The notes beneath the pieces are model-generated. The model was not told the origin of the DNA. It worked only from the letters and a program-made list of their open reading frames with translations, and ran no database searches. Position numbers and translations under genes: made by a program. From contig JBBHKE010002542.1 in the NCBI GenBank assembly GCA_037447655.1, positions 124,001-188,000 on the forward strand: a stretch of DNA of 64,000 bases, read 5' to 3'. Shown one piece after another: positions 1 through 10,582 of the stretch (within the stretch, counting starts at the first letter, position 1; the number at the start of each line of letters is the position of its first letter). This DNA is from Zygnema cylindricum (taxonomy: Eukaryota > Streptophyta > Zygnematophyceae > Zygnematales > Zygnemataceae).

Positions 1-1020
1 GGAGAGAAAATTAACAGGTGCGATGGATGTAGTAAGGGAAGACAAATCCGAAAGCCACATTCGGCTAAGGATCCTTTGCATCGATCTAAGCATCTGCTTG
101 ATCTTGTCCACATTGATTTATGTGGGGATGTGAAACCGGATACGATTGGTGGAAACAATTATATTATGGTGGTGGTGGACGACTTCTCTCGATTCACATG
201 GGTAATATTGCTTAAACACAAATCTGAAGCATTTTTACGTTTTCAAGAGTGGCGTGTGATGGCCGAAAGGCAATGTGAGAGAAAATTAAAATCTATTAGA
301 TCGGACAATGTAGGGGAATTTCTTGCTTTTAATCCTTATTGTAAAGAGTGGGGAATTTCTCATCAATATAATGCATCTTACTCACCGGAATCTAATGGCG
401 TTGCCGAGAGGAAGAATCGTACGCTTAAAAAAATGATACGATCCATGGTACACGGATCCGGGAGGAGTATTCATTTATGGGGTGATGCGATTTTGACGGC
501 GAATTATATTTGCAATTGGGGGATTACATCCGTTTGGGGTGATAAAACTCCATACGAATTATGGCATGGTCGAAAACCCACTCTTCACCACATTCGGATT
601 TGGGGATGTCGTGCGTCGATATATATTAAATCGCAAAAGAGAAAGGGTAAGTTTGCATCGAGGAGTTGGAGTGGTTATTTCGTTGGATATAGCGAGAAAG
701 GAAGCCTTTATCGAGTTTATGATCCGATTCGACATATCGTTGAGGAATCGAGAAATGTGGATTTCCACGAGGATTTATTATCCACAATCTCTCGATCGGC
801 TAAGCGACACTCTAATCTTGATTTTCATGGGGAATTTGATATTGGTGACCTTAATGACATTGAGGGTTCGGATTCGGAAATTGATCCAGATTCCACCTCC
901 AATGTTAAGAGGGGGGAAGGTAAATTTGTGGAAAATAAAATTTTTGATAACATTGGTGGGGATTCACGAATCGAAAAATTCCCGAATGTCCTCGGACCCG
1001 AGGAAATCTTCGTCTTCTAA
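1..1020 (+). pseudogene. E1 Copia integrase (5' end outside window)
   Basis: The frame is open from base 1 to 1020. It starts with the Cys pair of the HHCC zinc finger (CDGC, about bases 19-30) and continues into the catalytic core. The three acidic residues are visible: Asp in VHIDLCGD (about base 113), Asp in IRSDNVGEF (about 303) and Glu in SPESNGVAERKNR (about 388). The integrase inserts retrotransposon cDNA into the genome. It is closely related to the integrase of E4 at 27042-32180. After about base 960 the reading frame shifts by one, and the linker toward reverse transcriptase continues in another frame to 1204. The upstream gag and protease lie outside the window. Confidence 0.9.
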
Positions 1021-1795
1021 ATCGAGTGGCCCGAATATCTTTGAGGAGGACTTGACAAAGGAGGAGAAAGAATTTGAGCTGACGAGGAGTATGCGAGAAA
1101 ATAGGGGGAAGAAATCGGCTCGTCTTTCTTTTGACGGTAAGGGAAATGTTGAAAATTCCTATTATTATATTTCAGCGGCTAAGGAGGAAGATTTCCTCTT
1201 ATAGCAATCATTATGCGATAATATGCCATGCGATCCGCAATCGTACATGAAAGCACGTAAATCATGCGATTGTGAGACGCATTGAAAATCGGCGTGGGAA
1301 AGAGAACTTCAATCTATTATCGAAAACGAAACATTTGAGGAGGTAAGTTTACCGGAGGGTAAAAAGGCTATTGATGCGAAGTGGATTTTCAAAACAAAAA
1401 CAGGTGCACCGGGGGAAATAGTAAAACATAAAGCTCGGCTAGTACGTAAGGGCTTTCAACGAAGGGAGGGGATAAATTATACGGAGACATATGCACCGGT
1501 CATGAAGTTTGATTCTTCGAGGATGATTATTGCTATTGCCGCTCCTGGTAAGAAGCACATTCACCAAATAGATGTAGAGACGACGTTCTTGTGAGGTGAC
1601 TTAGAGGAGGAGGTTTATTTGAAGGTTCCGGAAGGAGTAGTGTCAAAGGAGTGGAAGGTATGGCGGCTGTGAAAGTCTTTGTACAGACTAAAGCAAGCAC
1701 CAAGGACTTGGTATTTACGATAACACAAGGTCTTTACAGAATTTGGATTCGTAAGAACAGTTTTAGACTCTGGAGTTTACGTGAAAGGTGAGGGG
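1021..1795 (+). pseudogene. E1 integrase-RT linker and RT N-terminal half
   Basis: The shifted frame runs to a TAG at 1202-1204 (after Phe-Leu-Leu). It then continues in the same frame into reverse transcriptase: KAIDAKWIFKTK near 1366, KARLVRKGF near 1431, YAPVMKF near 1491, QIDVETTFL near 1566 and LYRLKQAP near 1680. At least three further stops (about 1288, 1592, 1670) break it, several where Trp or Cys is usual. The RT then meets the solo LTR at 1796. The stop after Phe-Leu-Leu is shared with E4 and is discussed as a finding. Confidence 0.85.
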
Positions 1796-2533
1796 TGTTG
1801 TTTTTAGAAAGCTTTAGTCCTCTTTATGCCTCAGCTGTGAGAGAGAGCTGTTCAGGACTTAAGCTATTTTTGGTTGAGTTCGGTTCAGTACTTACCGAAA
1901 TTAGTGTGACAGTGAAGTTGGGAGTTCACGGTTCATTCACACTTGGGACACGTGTCGTCACTTGGGAGAATGCGTGAGTATGTCCTCCGTGGACGTACGG
2001 AAATTCGGCAGGACCACTGGACTTCGTGAAGTCAATTCTACGGTGCCAAATCCTCTAATCGGACCGCTGACAGCCGCCGCCAACAAATAGTGACGAGGCG
2101 TGACTAGATCATTATCACTTTACGTTGTCTGAACTTCGGTGTAAATATGTGTGATAGAATGTTAGATGTACGGCTGGAATGCCTCCGTACAGCTTAGTGT
2201 AGTTTCGGTGTATAAAAGCAGGACTTAGTGAATTTGATTTTTAGGAACAAATGATATGAAAACTGTACACTCAGTTTTATGTAATTTCATTTCTACATAT
2301 CTCACAGATTTGTGAGCGGAATTGATTGAAATTTTGTGTGTGTGTTTCTTTGTATGTTATCTAAATTGTGGCAAATTTTCAGGACGTTTGGAGCGTGTTT
2401 CTGAAAGTTATAGTCTGTCAAAGTTGCTGTTCAGCCATCGGTATTTGTGGAAGCTTCCTCTCTTGATTTGTTCTACGATGACTACTGCTGCATCTTCTTC
2501 ATCTTCAGTACCAACACTTGTCTCAGAACAACA
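1796..2533 (+). repeat. S1: solo LTR inserted in E1 RT
   Basis: The 738-bp block starts TGTTGTTTTTAG and ends GAACAACA, with TG...CA termini. It is flanked by a perfect 5-bp duplication AGGGG (1791-1795 and 2534-2538). Removing it rejoins the RT reading frame across the site. The last 57 bp hold an ATG (about 2478) starting MTTAASSSSSVPTLVSEQQ, which matches the LTR-encoded Gag N-terminus seen at the end of the E8 LTR. It belongs to the half-tRNA-primed group and was left by recombination between the two LTRs of an inserted element. Confidence 0.9.
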
Positions 2534-2871
2534 AGGGGGAGGATCAAATCATATTTTTTGTGTATGTGAAAGATTTTTTGATGATATGTGACAAGTTGAC
2601 GTGAATCACGGAATTGAAGAATTACCGGCGACTACATTTTAAAGTCAGAGATTTGGGGGAAGTACGATATATTTTTGGAGTGGAAGTTTTAAGGTACGAT
2701 AATGGGGATATTAAATTATCACAAGCGCAATATTGTAAAGAAGTACTGACAAAATTTGCTATATTGGATTTTAAGTCGGTTTTGACACCACTAGAATCCA
2801 AACTATAATATCGCAAATTTGAGGAGGAGGAAACTATCCACGTGCACTATTGTGAGGTTGTTGGAAGTTTA
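2534..2871 (+). pseudogene. E1 RT C-terminal half
   Basis: This continues the RT interrupted at 1795. The active-site block reads FVYVKD near 2560, so the first Asp of the canonical YVDD is Lys and the enzyme is dead. It is followed by LHFKVRDLGEVRYIFGVEVLRY (2630-2700), the thumb-side block typical of Copia RT. The frame contains several stops. It ends at VVGSL (2871), where the E2 LTR is inserted. The RNase H and 3' LTR of E1 are not found in the window. Confidence 0.85.
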
Positions 2872-2996
2872 TGAAATTTTGTGGTCTCCATTGACCCAAA
2901 GAATGAGCAACCTATGTAAAGCCTCTAGGATAATATTTGCCCTTTCCACTTTCCCACTGAATAAGCGCCACCCAGACACTAAAATATTTTGAACAC

Positions 2997-3030
2997 CCTC
3001 ACCCTTGTGAGGACAAGACACTCCTGAGTC
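2997..3030 (-). promoter_or_regulatory. Leader double hairpin (E2 LTR)
   Basis: On the minus strand GACTC/GTGTC (one mismatch, 3017-3030) is followed by the perfect stem CCTCAC/GTGAGG (2997-3012) with loop AAGG. It lies just downstream of the conserved ATTCTTTTT motif, as in the other LTRs of this group. Confidence 0.55.
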
Positions 3031-3420
3031 AAACGTAAAAAGAATCACTGAATTTTCTCCCCTGAGCAGTAAGTTTTGGTTGGTCAATGATGACATTTAT
3101 AGTTACAAGCTCTCTTAAAGAGAGGTCCCTAAATATCATTAAGTCTTGGTCTGCCTACTCACGACTACCTACTACTAAACCCTAGTCCAATATGAACACT
3201 ATATAGTACCAGAAGGTACAATGGGTGATGTATTTATTGTACGACCATTGTACGACAAGGTCTTCAAGGTGACACCTGTCAAATCGGGAGCCATGGTTCC
3301 TTATCCCATCTTCTCCGATATCAAATAATATGGCGCCACGTGGCACCACGTGATGCTATCTTCGTATGTCGCTAAAAGCTCACTTCGCGTGGCGGCTATA
3401 ATGACGGACGTTCGATCAAA

Positions 3421-3895
3421 ATTTATGTATTACAGAGGTCTCGGGTACATCGCGTATCTTTTGTCAAAAAGTTTTACATACGTGTTCTGATATGAGTGGT
3501 TTCACGTAAGCTGACTACCAAATCTCAAAAATCATCGAATATCTAGAAACCGACCTTTTTCGTCTGGAAAATCGTACTTGCGTATGATGAACGCGTACTT
3601 CACAAGTGTACCTCGTCAATGTACCTCAGAGATCTCCTTCACTCTGCTAACTTTCAGGAAAAAACCGTATTTCTTTTCGGCAAAGATTTACAGTCACTTT
3701 GTCCGAAGTCACGAGACTTTGAAAACCTGTGGGATTTTATTTTTTTTTAGCTTCGATATATCGCCGATACGATATATCGGCGATATATCGCGATAATTTG
3801 AAATTCGATATATCAAAGCGATATATCGATTATCGGGTACTTGAAATTCGATATATATCGAATATCGGCAATGGGTCCTCGATACCCAACACTAG
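3421..3895 (-). mobile_element. D1: truncated hAT-1 non-autonomous element
   Basis: This is the reverse complement of part of D2 (15540-17329), including the ATATCG-rich subterminal block and the terminus CCCAACACTA at 3886-3895. The other terminus is missing; sequence matching D2 beyond about 16980 is absent. There is no coding capacity. The eight bases after the terminus (GTTACAAG) recur at the start of the other LTR segment (3103), consistent with the original insertion site. Confidence 0.75.
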
Positions 3896-4339
3896 TTACA
3901 AGCTCTCTTAGAGAGAGAGGTACCTAAATATTACTAAGTCTTGGTCTGCCTACTCACGACTACCTACTACTAAACCCTAGTCCAATAGGAACACTATATA
4001 GTACAAGAAGGTACAATAGGCGACGTACTTATTGTACGACCATTGTACGACAAGGTCTACAAGGTGACACCTGTCCAATCGGAAGCCATGGTTCTTCCTC
4101 CCATCTTCTCCGGTATCAAATAATGTGGCGCCACGTGGCACCGCGTGACGCTATCTCCGTATGCCGCCAAAAGCTCATTTCGCGTGGCGGCTATAATGCC
4201 TGCTGTCCGATCAAAACATGTTTTACACGGTTCAGATTCGCGTACATGTAGGAATTGCTCCTTTTCGCTAGTCTGCTGTTAATTAGCTGTTGTGTTAGTG
4301 TTTATATATTTATGAAACCCGTAACGTGTATCGTTTCGT

Positions 4340-4417
4340 AACGCCTTAATGGTGAAGGCGTTAGGCTATAGAGAATCTAGAGGTCGCAGGTTCAAATCTA
4401 GACTTAGGCATCATTTT
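4340..4417 (+). ncRNA. Antisense tRNA-like module in E2 LTR
   Basis: It lies on the strand opposite to the LTR. A-box-like TAATGGTGAAGGCG is at 4347-4360, B-box GGTTCAAATCT at 4389-4399 and TTTT at 4414-4417. The ends GCCTTA/TTAGGC can pair like an acceptor stem with one mismatch. It is not a canonical tRNA gene. Confidence 0.5.
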
Positions 4418-4553
4418 ATTAAAATACCCTTTACTTCAAAATCTGCCACTTTTTTAATATGACGGCAGCAATGGCGCGCCTTTGATCCTCACTCTCTTTC
4501 TTTAAAGCAAAACTAAAATAGGGAAGTGAACTATTAATTACCTCTTTTCAACA

Positions 4554-5115
4554 CTCCCCTTAATTCCTAGTCACTTTTCAATTTCAATCCACAGTTTTCT
4601 CTGCAATAAATCAACTTACGGGAAGGCACTGCTTTTGTCATCATGTCTGCAATCATTTCTCAATCAGTTTTATGAACCAGTTTAATTATTTTATTTTCTA
4701 CCTTCTCTTTGACAAAGCTTAGTCTAATATCCATATGTTTAGCTTTGAAGTGATGTTTCGGATTAGCTGCAATAGAGATAGCAGCTTGATTATCACAAAA
4801 AAAAAATTGAGTTCCACACTTCATGAACCCAAGTTCTTCAAAGAGAGATTTAACCCAAATTAATTCTTTCGTTGCAGCACAGGAAGCCATGAATTCAGCC
4901 TCCATAGTGGACTGAGCAACTACTTTTTGTTGCTTGCTACTCCAAGAACATGCACCAGATCCAATTTGCATCACAGATCCAGTCGTACACCGCCTTAAAG
5001 GCACATCTCCATAACTGGCATCACCCCAGGTAGTGATGTTATTGTGCTCCCCTCCCAAATGCAACCACAATTCCCTTTTCCCCACCAGATACCTCATCAC
5101 CCTTTTGGCAGCCTC
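4554..5115 (-). pseudogene. E2 RNase H
   Basis: Minus-strand frame 5100-4660 shows DASYGD, STMEAEFMASC, CDNQAAISIA and KHMDIRLSFVKEK, the usual RNase H blocks with their acidic residues (Asp, Glu, Asp). RNase H degrades the RNA strand during cDNA synthesis. It is separated from RT by one TAG at 5113-5115, at a position where Trp is expected. A stop follows at about 4657, slightly before the usual C-terminus. The polypurine tract follows. Confidence 0.85.
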
Positions 5116-6054
5116 CTAGTCTCTCTTTCTTGGTTCATTTAGACTCTTGTTGAGGACTCCTATGGCTGCAGCTATATCCGGCCGGGTATAATTCATAAAA
5201 TATATTAAACTGCCTACAATCTGCCGATAAGGGATATTTTCCATAAATCTTCTTTCTATCTCATCCATCTCATCATTAATGATCAATATTCCTCTCTCTT
5301 CACTCCCCTCAAACACTTTCTTCAGTTCCATGGGAGTAGTACATCCGTTTGCATTTTCCATCTGAAATTTTTCTAGCATATTACCGATTGCTTTTTTGTG
5401 AGTTAGTCTTATAATCCTATTCCCTCTATCTCTTTCCATCTGAATTCCCAAAATGTTCTTTGCTTTGGGAAGATCTTTCATATCAAAGCGGCTTCTAAGA
5501 TCTCGTTTTAGTTTGTTAATCTTATCTAACGACTTGCTTAGGACAACCGAATCATCCACATAAACAACAATATATATCACTCCATTCTCATCCTCAAATA
5601 AATATATGGAGTGATCTGAACTAATTCTGATATACCCCAAACCGGTCAAAAATTCGTCCAGTTTTATATTCCATTGTCGCGGGACTTGCTTAAGCCCATA
5701 GAATGATTTTATCAATTTGCAAACCTTGCTTTCTTCTCCACTTTCCACGAATCCTTCCGGTTTCCTCATGTAAATTTCTTCTTCTAGCTCTCCGGGCAAA
5801 AAGGTCATTTTAATATCAATCTGGTGTACTTCCATATCGTTTGCTACGGCTAAACTTAAAAGGATTCTAACAAAAGGAAATTTGACTACAGGTGCAAAGG
5901 TTACTTCGTAGTCTATCCCCTCTTTCTGAGTATACCCCTTTGCAACTAACCTAGCTTTATACCTTTCAATTGGATTAAATGGGTTTAATTTAAGTTTAAA
6001 AACCCACTTACATGTGATCGGTATTTGGTCCGGTAGACAATCTACCAACTTCAT
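5116..6054 (-). pseudogene. E2 reverse transcriptase
   Basis: A 312-codon open stretch covers nearly the whole Copia RT: CKWVFKLKLNP, RYKARLVAKGYTQ, FAPVVKFPFVRILLSLA, YGLKQVPRQWN, the intact catalytic VYVDD (about 5560) and ILGIQMERD. It is the best preserved RT on the minus strand of the left part. No in-frame ATG upstream joins it to integrase, because the linker (6060-6185) is shifted. RT would copy element RNA inside the Gag particle. Confidence 0.85.
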
Positions 6055-6184
6055 ATATTGGCTTCCATGATAGAGGCCATTTCTTCATTTATAGCAGTGA
6101 TCCACCAGCTACTTTCTGGGGTGTTTATGGCCTCTAAGTATGTTTGAGGTTCATATGGGTGAGACATCTTTGTGAGTTGGTTAT

Positions 6185-7437
6185 TTATTTGTCTTTCTTG
6201 AAGTCATTTACTACTTCTTCTTCCCCCTTCAAAATCGGACGCCGGTATAGAAGGCATCCTTGGGTTTTGTTTAGAAGATTTTCAGCTTCCCTATCTTCTA
6301 ATTCCGGTGTCTCATCAAGTTCCTTATCGGTTTCCACTTCGTATTGTGGCGTTGCCTTGGATGTTGTCCTTTCCTCCTTCTCCTTTGGTAGATGTACAAA
6401 TTTTTCTTTTTGTCCATCTTCCTTCTCTTCAAAGTCAAAGTCAGAAAATTGATCCGTTTCAAATCTGATTTTGACTTCCTTATTATATTTGAATGGATCA
6501 ATGGACTTCTTTTCATTCATCACCACTCTGTGTTTTACCAAAATTATATCTTTCTTTTTCAAGTCATATACCCGGTATCCTTTTGTGCTCTCATTATATC
6601 CTACAAGATATCTTGGTTTCCCTCTTCCTCTAACTTCCATTTAGTCTTATCGGAATCCAAACTGTAGACTTCACTTCCGAACACTCTTAAACTAGACAAA
6701 TCAGGCTTTCTTCCTATCCACCTCTCATACGGAGTTTCCTCCTTATTTGCTAAAGTAAGGACTCTATTTTTGATGAAATTAATATTGTTCATAGACTTAG
6801 CCCAAAATTGCAACCCTATCCTCTTATCAGTTAACATACTTGTGGACAAATCTCCTAAAGTTCTTTTCACTATTTCTGCAACTCCATTTTGTTCTGGATA
6901 ATAGGGAACAGTTTTCTCATGATGAATTATTTCTTCTTTAAGATATTTTTCAAATTCCCTTAAGGGGTATTCTTTCCCATTATCACTTCTCATCTCTTTT
7001 ATTGAGGTTTCATGTAGTTTTTCACTCTATACTTTAAAATCTTTGAAACATCTTAATACCTCTGACTTATGTCTAAGAAAGTATACCTTCGTGTATCTAG
7101 ACCAATCATCTGTGATGGTTAACATCCATCTCTTCCCCGCATGTGAAGCATACCTAGCTGGTCCCCAAACATCAATGTGAATTAGATCCAACACTTTCTC
7201 TCTCCTAAATGTGGTTGCCTTTGGAAATGGAAGTGTATGAATCTTCCCTTGGGCACATCCACTACAATCATCAAAGGACTCATCATCCTCAAAAGTAATA
7301 CTCTCCACTATTTCCTTTTTCTTCATTTTCTTTAATCTATCTAGATGCACATGCCCCAACCTTTTGTGCCAAAGCATCACCTCACTTGCACACGAGTAGA
7401 GAACACTCTTTTCATTGCAAGGAACAATTGTGAACAT
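6185..7437 (-). pseudogene. E2 integrase and linker
   Basis: The frame 7437-6601 holds the HHCC finger (WHKRLGHVHLDRL ... CSGCAQGK), the core Asp in HIDVWGP, Asp in MRSDNGKEY and Glu in YPEQNGVAE. One TAG (7024-7026) replaces an expected Trp. A frameshift near 6600-6640 moves into the acidic linker (6640-6185) with GKPRYLVGYNE and many Glu/Lys, typical of the tail between integrase and RT. The overall length fits Copia integrase. Confidence 0.85.
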
Positions 7438-7497
7438 CCCTTGACTGCCTTTCTCACCTATGAAATAAACCTCATTATCAAAGCTTGTTGTGAAGAT

Positions 7498-8147
7498 TCA
7501 TTTCCTAGTTCCTGTTTCAAACTCCTTTTCATCTAGGACAGCTATAGATACTAGGTTCTTGTTAAGCTGTGGAATAAAAAGAACGTCTGAGAGTGTTACA
7601 ATTGAGGCCTTTCCATCAACTAAAACCTTTAAGTGAACAGTTCCAACAAGACTTGTGGTTTCTACTCTACCATCTCCGTACCGTATTTCAACTGTTGGGA
7701 TCTTTCTCAGTTTAGTGAACCACCTCTTATCTTTGCACATATGCATTGAGGCCCCTAAGTCTATGATCCACCCATCCTCGGGTGGATCCCCCTTACCTCT
7801 GAAAGCACACTTTTGTCTCCGTGGAATGTCGACATGCTTTTCAGTGGTTTTTGGATTAAGAAGAAGCTCCTCAAGCTCCGCTTCCTGTTCGGTTTCTTCG
7901 TCCTCTTCCTCATCATGAACTTGAGTCAAGAAAGCCTTTTTCTTTCCTCCATCCTTTGAGGTTCCTTGTCCATTTTCCAGTCGAAGATCTGCAAGTTTGA
8001 CACAATCTGCCATATAGTGTCCCGGTTTCTTGCAGAAGTGATATAATCCTCCTCGAGAAGTTCCTCTCCCCTGTCTATCAAATCTGCCACCTCCTTGTCC
8101 TCTTTCACCAAAGTTTCAATATGGATCTTTCCCTCTCTCCTCATCAC
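7498..8147 (-). pseudogene. E2 gag C-terminus and protease
   Basis: The knuckle is YHFCKKPGHYMADC near 8020-8060, with its first Cys changed to Tyr. An acidic spacer follows, then the aspartic protease WIIDLGASMHMC near 7780, where the usual Asp-Ser-Gly is Asp-Leu-Gly. The Ser to Leu change should kill the protease. A stop lies at 7495-7497, but the same frame continues into integrase. Confidence 0.85.
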
Positions 8148-8920
8148 GCTTCTGCCAATCAGCTCTTACACACAATGCTTTAACACTTGGACTCCCTCTC
8201 CTAAGGTCTATGGTGCTTTCTTTCACTAAAATCATTCCCACTATGTCATCCCAATTCCAATTGCTATCTACTATGTCTTGCAATCAGTTAATGATATTCT
8301 CATACTCTTCATGTAGTTTCATAATTAATGTATTCACTCTTTGTCTCTGAGACCATGAGTTACTTCACTTTCTAGCTCTCCAAAAAATGCTCCAAAATGA
8401 TTGCAATAATTATCATGCTTCCTCCCTTATAAGTATAAGCTGCAATCTTATTTTCTGCCAACAGTTGCAGCTGCAATGATCCACTCTTATATTTGTTAAC
8501 TAGTGGTATCCAAATCTGAGATGAAGATTTGACATGCATAAGGGGAATGGCAATGCCCTTTGCTACACTTCTAAGAATTAAGGGCTTAGCAACCTTGTCT
8601 TTGTAATTCCACTTTTCATACTCTGATCTTTGGGTCTGAACCCTTGTCAACGTTGCTGGTGGTGCTGCTGCCAGTATTGCCTTCAACAATGGTGTCACTT
8701 GAGTTGCAACTCTTCCATTTTCTCCTTCCATAACAATTTCCTCTCCTTCCTCGTCTTCATCCTCGGTGATGGTGGAAGCTATTCCGGCTACTGTTGTGAC
8801 GTAGGTGCCAAAAAAACGTGTCCCTCCAAACCCAGGTGGAGGTGAGCATCGAATTTGTCCAGACACTAGGCCCTATAGATGCTTTTAAAATAGTTCTCGC
8901 TCCATCATCATTTTCTAATA
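8148..8920 (-). pseudogene. E2 gag N-terminal part
   Basis: The minus-strand frame 8866-8372 reads SGQIRCSPPPGFGGTRF, then a Glu-rich stretch and YKDKVAKPLILRSVAKGIA, followed by YTYKGGSM. These blocks recur in gag of E9, E10, E12 and E13. The first roughly 25 codons, which in intact relatives begin inside the LTR, are lost at the junction with E3. Several stops occur between 8372 and 8147. Confidence 0.8.
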
Positions 8921-9926
8921 CAAAAAACCTGCCTCCTTTGATTCCACTCAGAATTCTACATAATAACCAAACCAATCTGAAACTACTCAACCAGATATTT
9001 TCTAGTCCACTCAGTATTCCCACCAAATTTCATATAAAATTACCAAACCGAATAATCACAACACTCAGTCAAAGTTGCAGAAAAACAGTTGCCAAAACTT
9101 TGATAAATATGACCAACTTCACAATGAAGCCCCAAGAAAACGAGACACACAATAGGTCTGCGAATTCGCCACAATATTTTCAATACAAAGAGGAACACAC
9201 ATGCAAAATTTCAGATAATTCTGCCAATAAAACTGAGAGAAATTCTCAGATGAAAATCCCAAAAAGGAGTAGAAACTGTTTCTGTCCAAAAAGTTCCTAA
9301 GTCTAGAAATGACTAAGTCCTACAAATATACACTACAACTTACTACTAACTGTATGGAGACATACCAGCCGTACGTAATCAATCAACTACCTCTATTAAT
9401 GTGAGTGTACCTAAGATCTACACTAATAATTAAATACACAGGACAAAACATTGTTAAATATTTACACGTCGTACGAATTCCGTCAAACAAATCAAGACCG
9501 TCCAAAATAACTATCATATGATGGACGCGATTTCGCGTCCCTCACCAAACTGACGGCACTGCCGTCAGTAGCTCCGGTGGCGTCCAATTCTTCACATGTT
9601 GACCGCCGCATAATGTTTCGTACGGCCGACGTACAATTTAAATCATTTCGAATGTTAATCATCGGATCGTTTCGCGATCCGCCGTCCATTTCTCCAACAC
9701 ATTCAACACTTTCGTTTATGTTTCTTCGCGTCACTTGAAGTCCAATTCCGTACGTTCAATACTCTTAGTACTTAGTACGCAAACTGCTATGGCTGCGATG
9801 TGACCAGCGCAGCATGGCAGCACAATATCTTTTTCATACATGCTGCTATGTCTGCGGTGTGACCAACGTAGCATGGCAACATAGCAATGTGATATTGAAA
9901 GGACTAAAGGTTTCCAAAAACCAACA
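8921..9926 (-). repeat. E3 3' LTR (truncated)
   Basis: It starts on the minus strand at 9926 with TGTTGGTTTTTGG after the purine tract. The U3 has an imperfect tandem repeat of about 60 bp (9783-9890) built on GCTGCGATGTGACCAGCGCA. The last roughly 65 bp present in the 5' LTR are missing at the E2 junction. Confidence 0.85.
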
Positions 9927-10582
9927 CTCCCCCAAATCTTTAGACTCTCTCAGCCACTAAGTCCACATTCTTCCCTTCTCCCCTTTTGTTCAACCGGTAC
10001 CATTGCTTCCGCTAACGTTACCACTGCTTCAACTAATTTCGTACATCTCAAGCAATTAGTACCATTACTCCCCCAATTCGCAGATCCATTCGAACCTCCA
10101 CAGTAAATCAAGATAGCATTAGAATATTATACTGTACCCACGAAACATTTTGTACGCACGAAACGACACGCCCTCACGAAACTGACTTTTCAAAACAACA
10201 CTCCCCGAAAATTTAGTTTTGTGCATCCGGAATGAAATATGCTGCGTGTTAAAAATAACTGTACCTTTCCGTACCTGCAAATTTCCTCCCTTTTTCCCTT
10301 TTGTTCAAACGTCACCACTGCTTTCGCTGCGCTGCGTTGCTGCGTTGCGACGCGAACTGCTTTTGCCGATTCACCACTGCTCCAGCTGCGTTACTGCTCC
10401 AGCTTCCTTCTGCCATTTCTTCCAAAAATGCGTCCTCTCCAAAAACCATTGCTACCGTTGCCTCTTCTTGAGTCTTAAAAAAAAATTAAACTTTCTTTTC
10501 AACTAATTTAAAGAAAAACAAAATGCAAAATTCGAAATTTTATATATATTACTGAATTTTAATGGTAGTCACCTCCGTAAAC
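9927..10582 (-). other. E3 noncoding 3' internal region
   Basis: This lies between the gag stop and the 3' LTR. Short frames here show no known motif. It contains repeated pyrimidine-rich blocks (CCCTTTTGTTCAA at 9984 and 10299) and is probably untranslated. Confidence 0.6.

Larger units (their letters stand above)
2872..4553 (-). repeat. E2 3' LTR, rearranged
   Basis: The LTR begins on the minus strand at 4553 (TGTTGAAAAGAGG) just after the polypurine tract, and ends at 2872 with CACAAAATTTCA. Its end carries the ATG-Glu start of Gag found in all related LTRs. Segment 3102-3420 duplicates 3896-4220 in direct orientation, with a truncated hAT (3421-3895) between the copies. A single clean insertion would give only an 8-bp repeat. 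I infer illegitimate recombination between two LTR copies, one carrying the hAT. Confidence 0.8.
2872..8920 (-). mobile_element. E2: degenerate Copia element, minus strand
   Basis: Reading leftward: Gag, knuckle, protease, integrase, RT, RNase H, polypurine tract AAGGGGAG (4554-4561 region) and the 3' LTR ending at 2872. It was inserted in E1 RT; GTTTA at 2867-2871 would be the target duplication. The 5' LTR and first codons of gag are missing where E3 begins. All genes carry stops or frameshifts, so it is long inactive. Confidence 0.9.

Noticed and set aside
3729-3911. ATATCG arrays as telomere-like or centromeric satellite repeats
   Set aside because: They sit only at subterminal positions of elements with hAT terminal repeats and target duplications.
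9492-9734. 80-codon frame repeated almost exactly at 12618-12860
   Set aside because: Both copies are the same part of the two E3 LTRs; similarity reflects LTR identity, and the frame has no motif and is antisense to nothing known.
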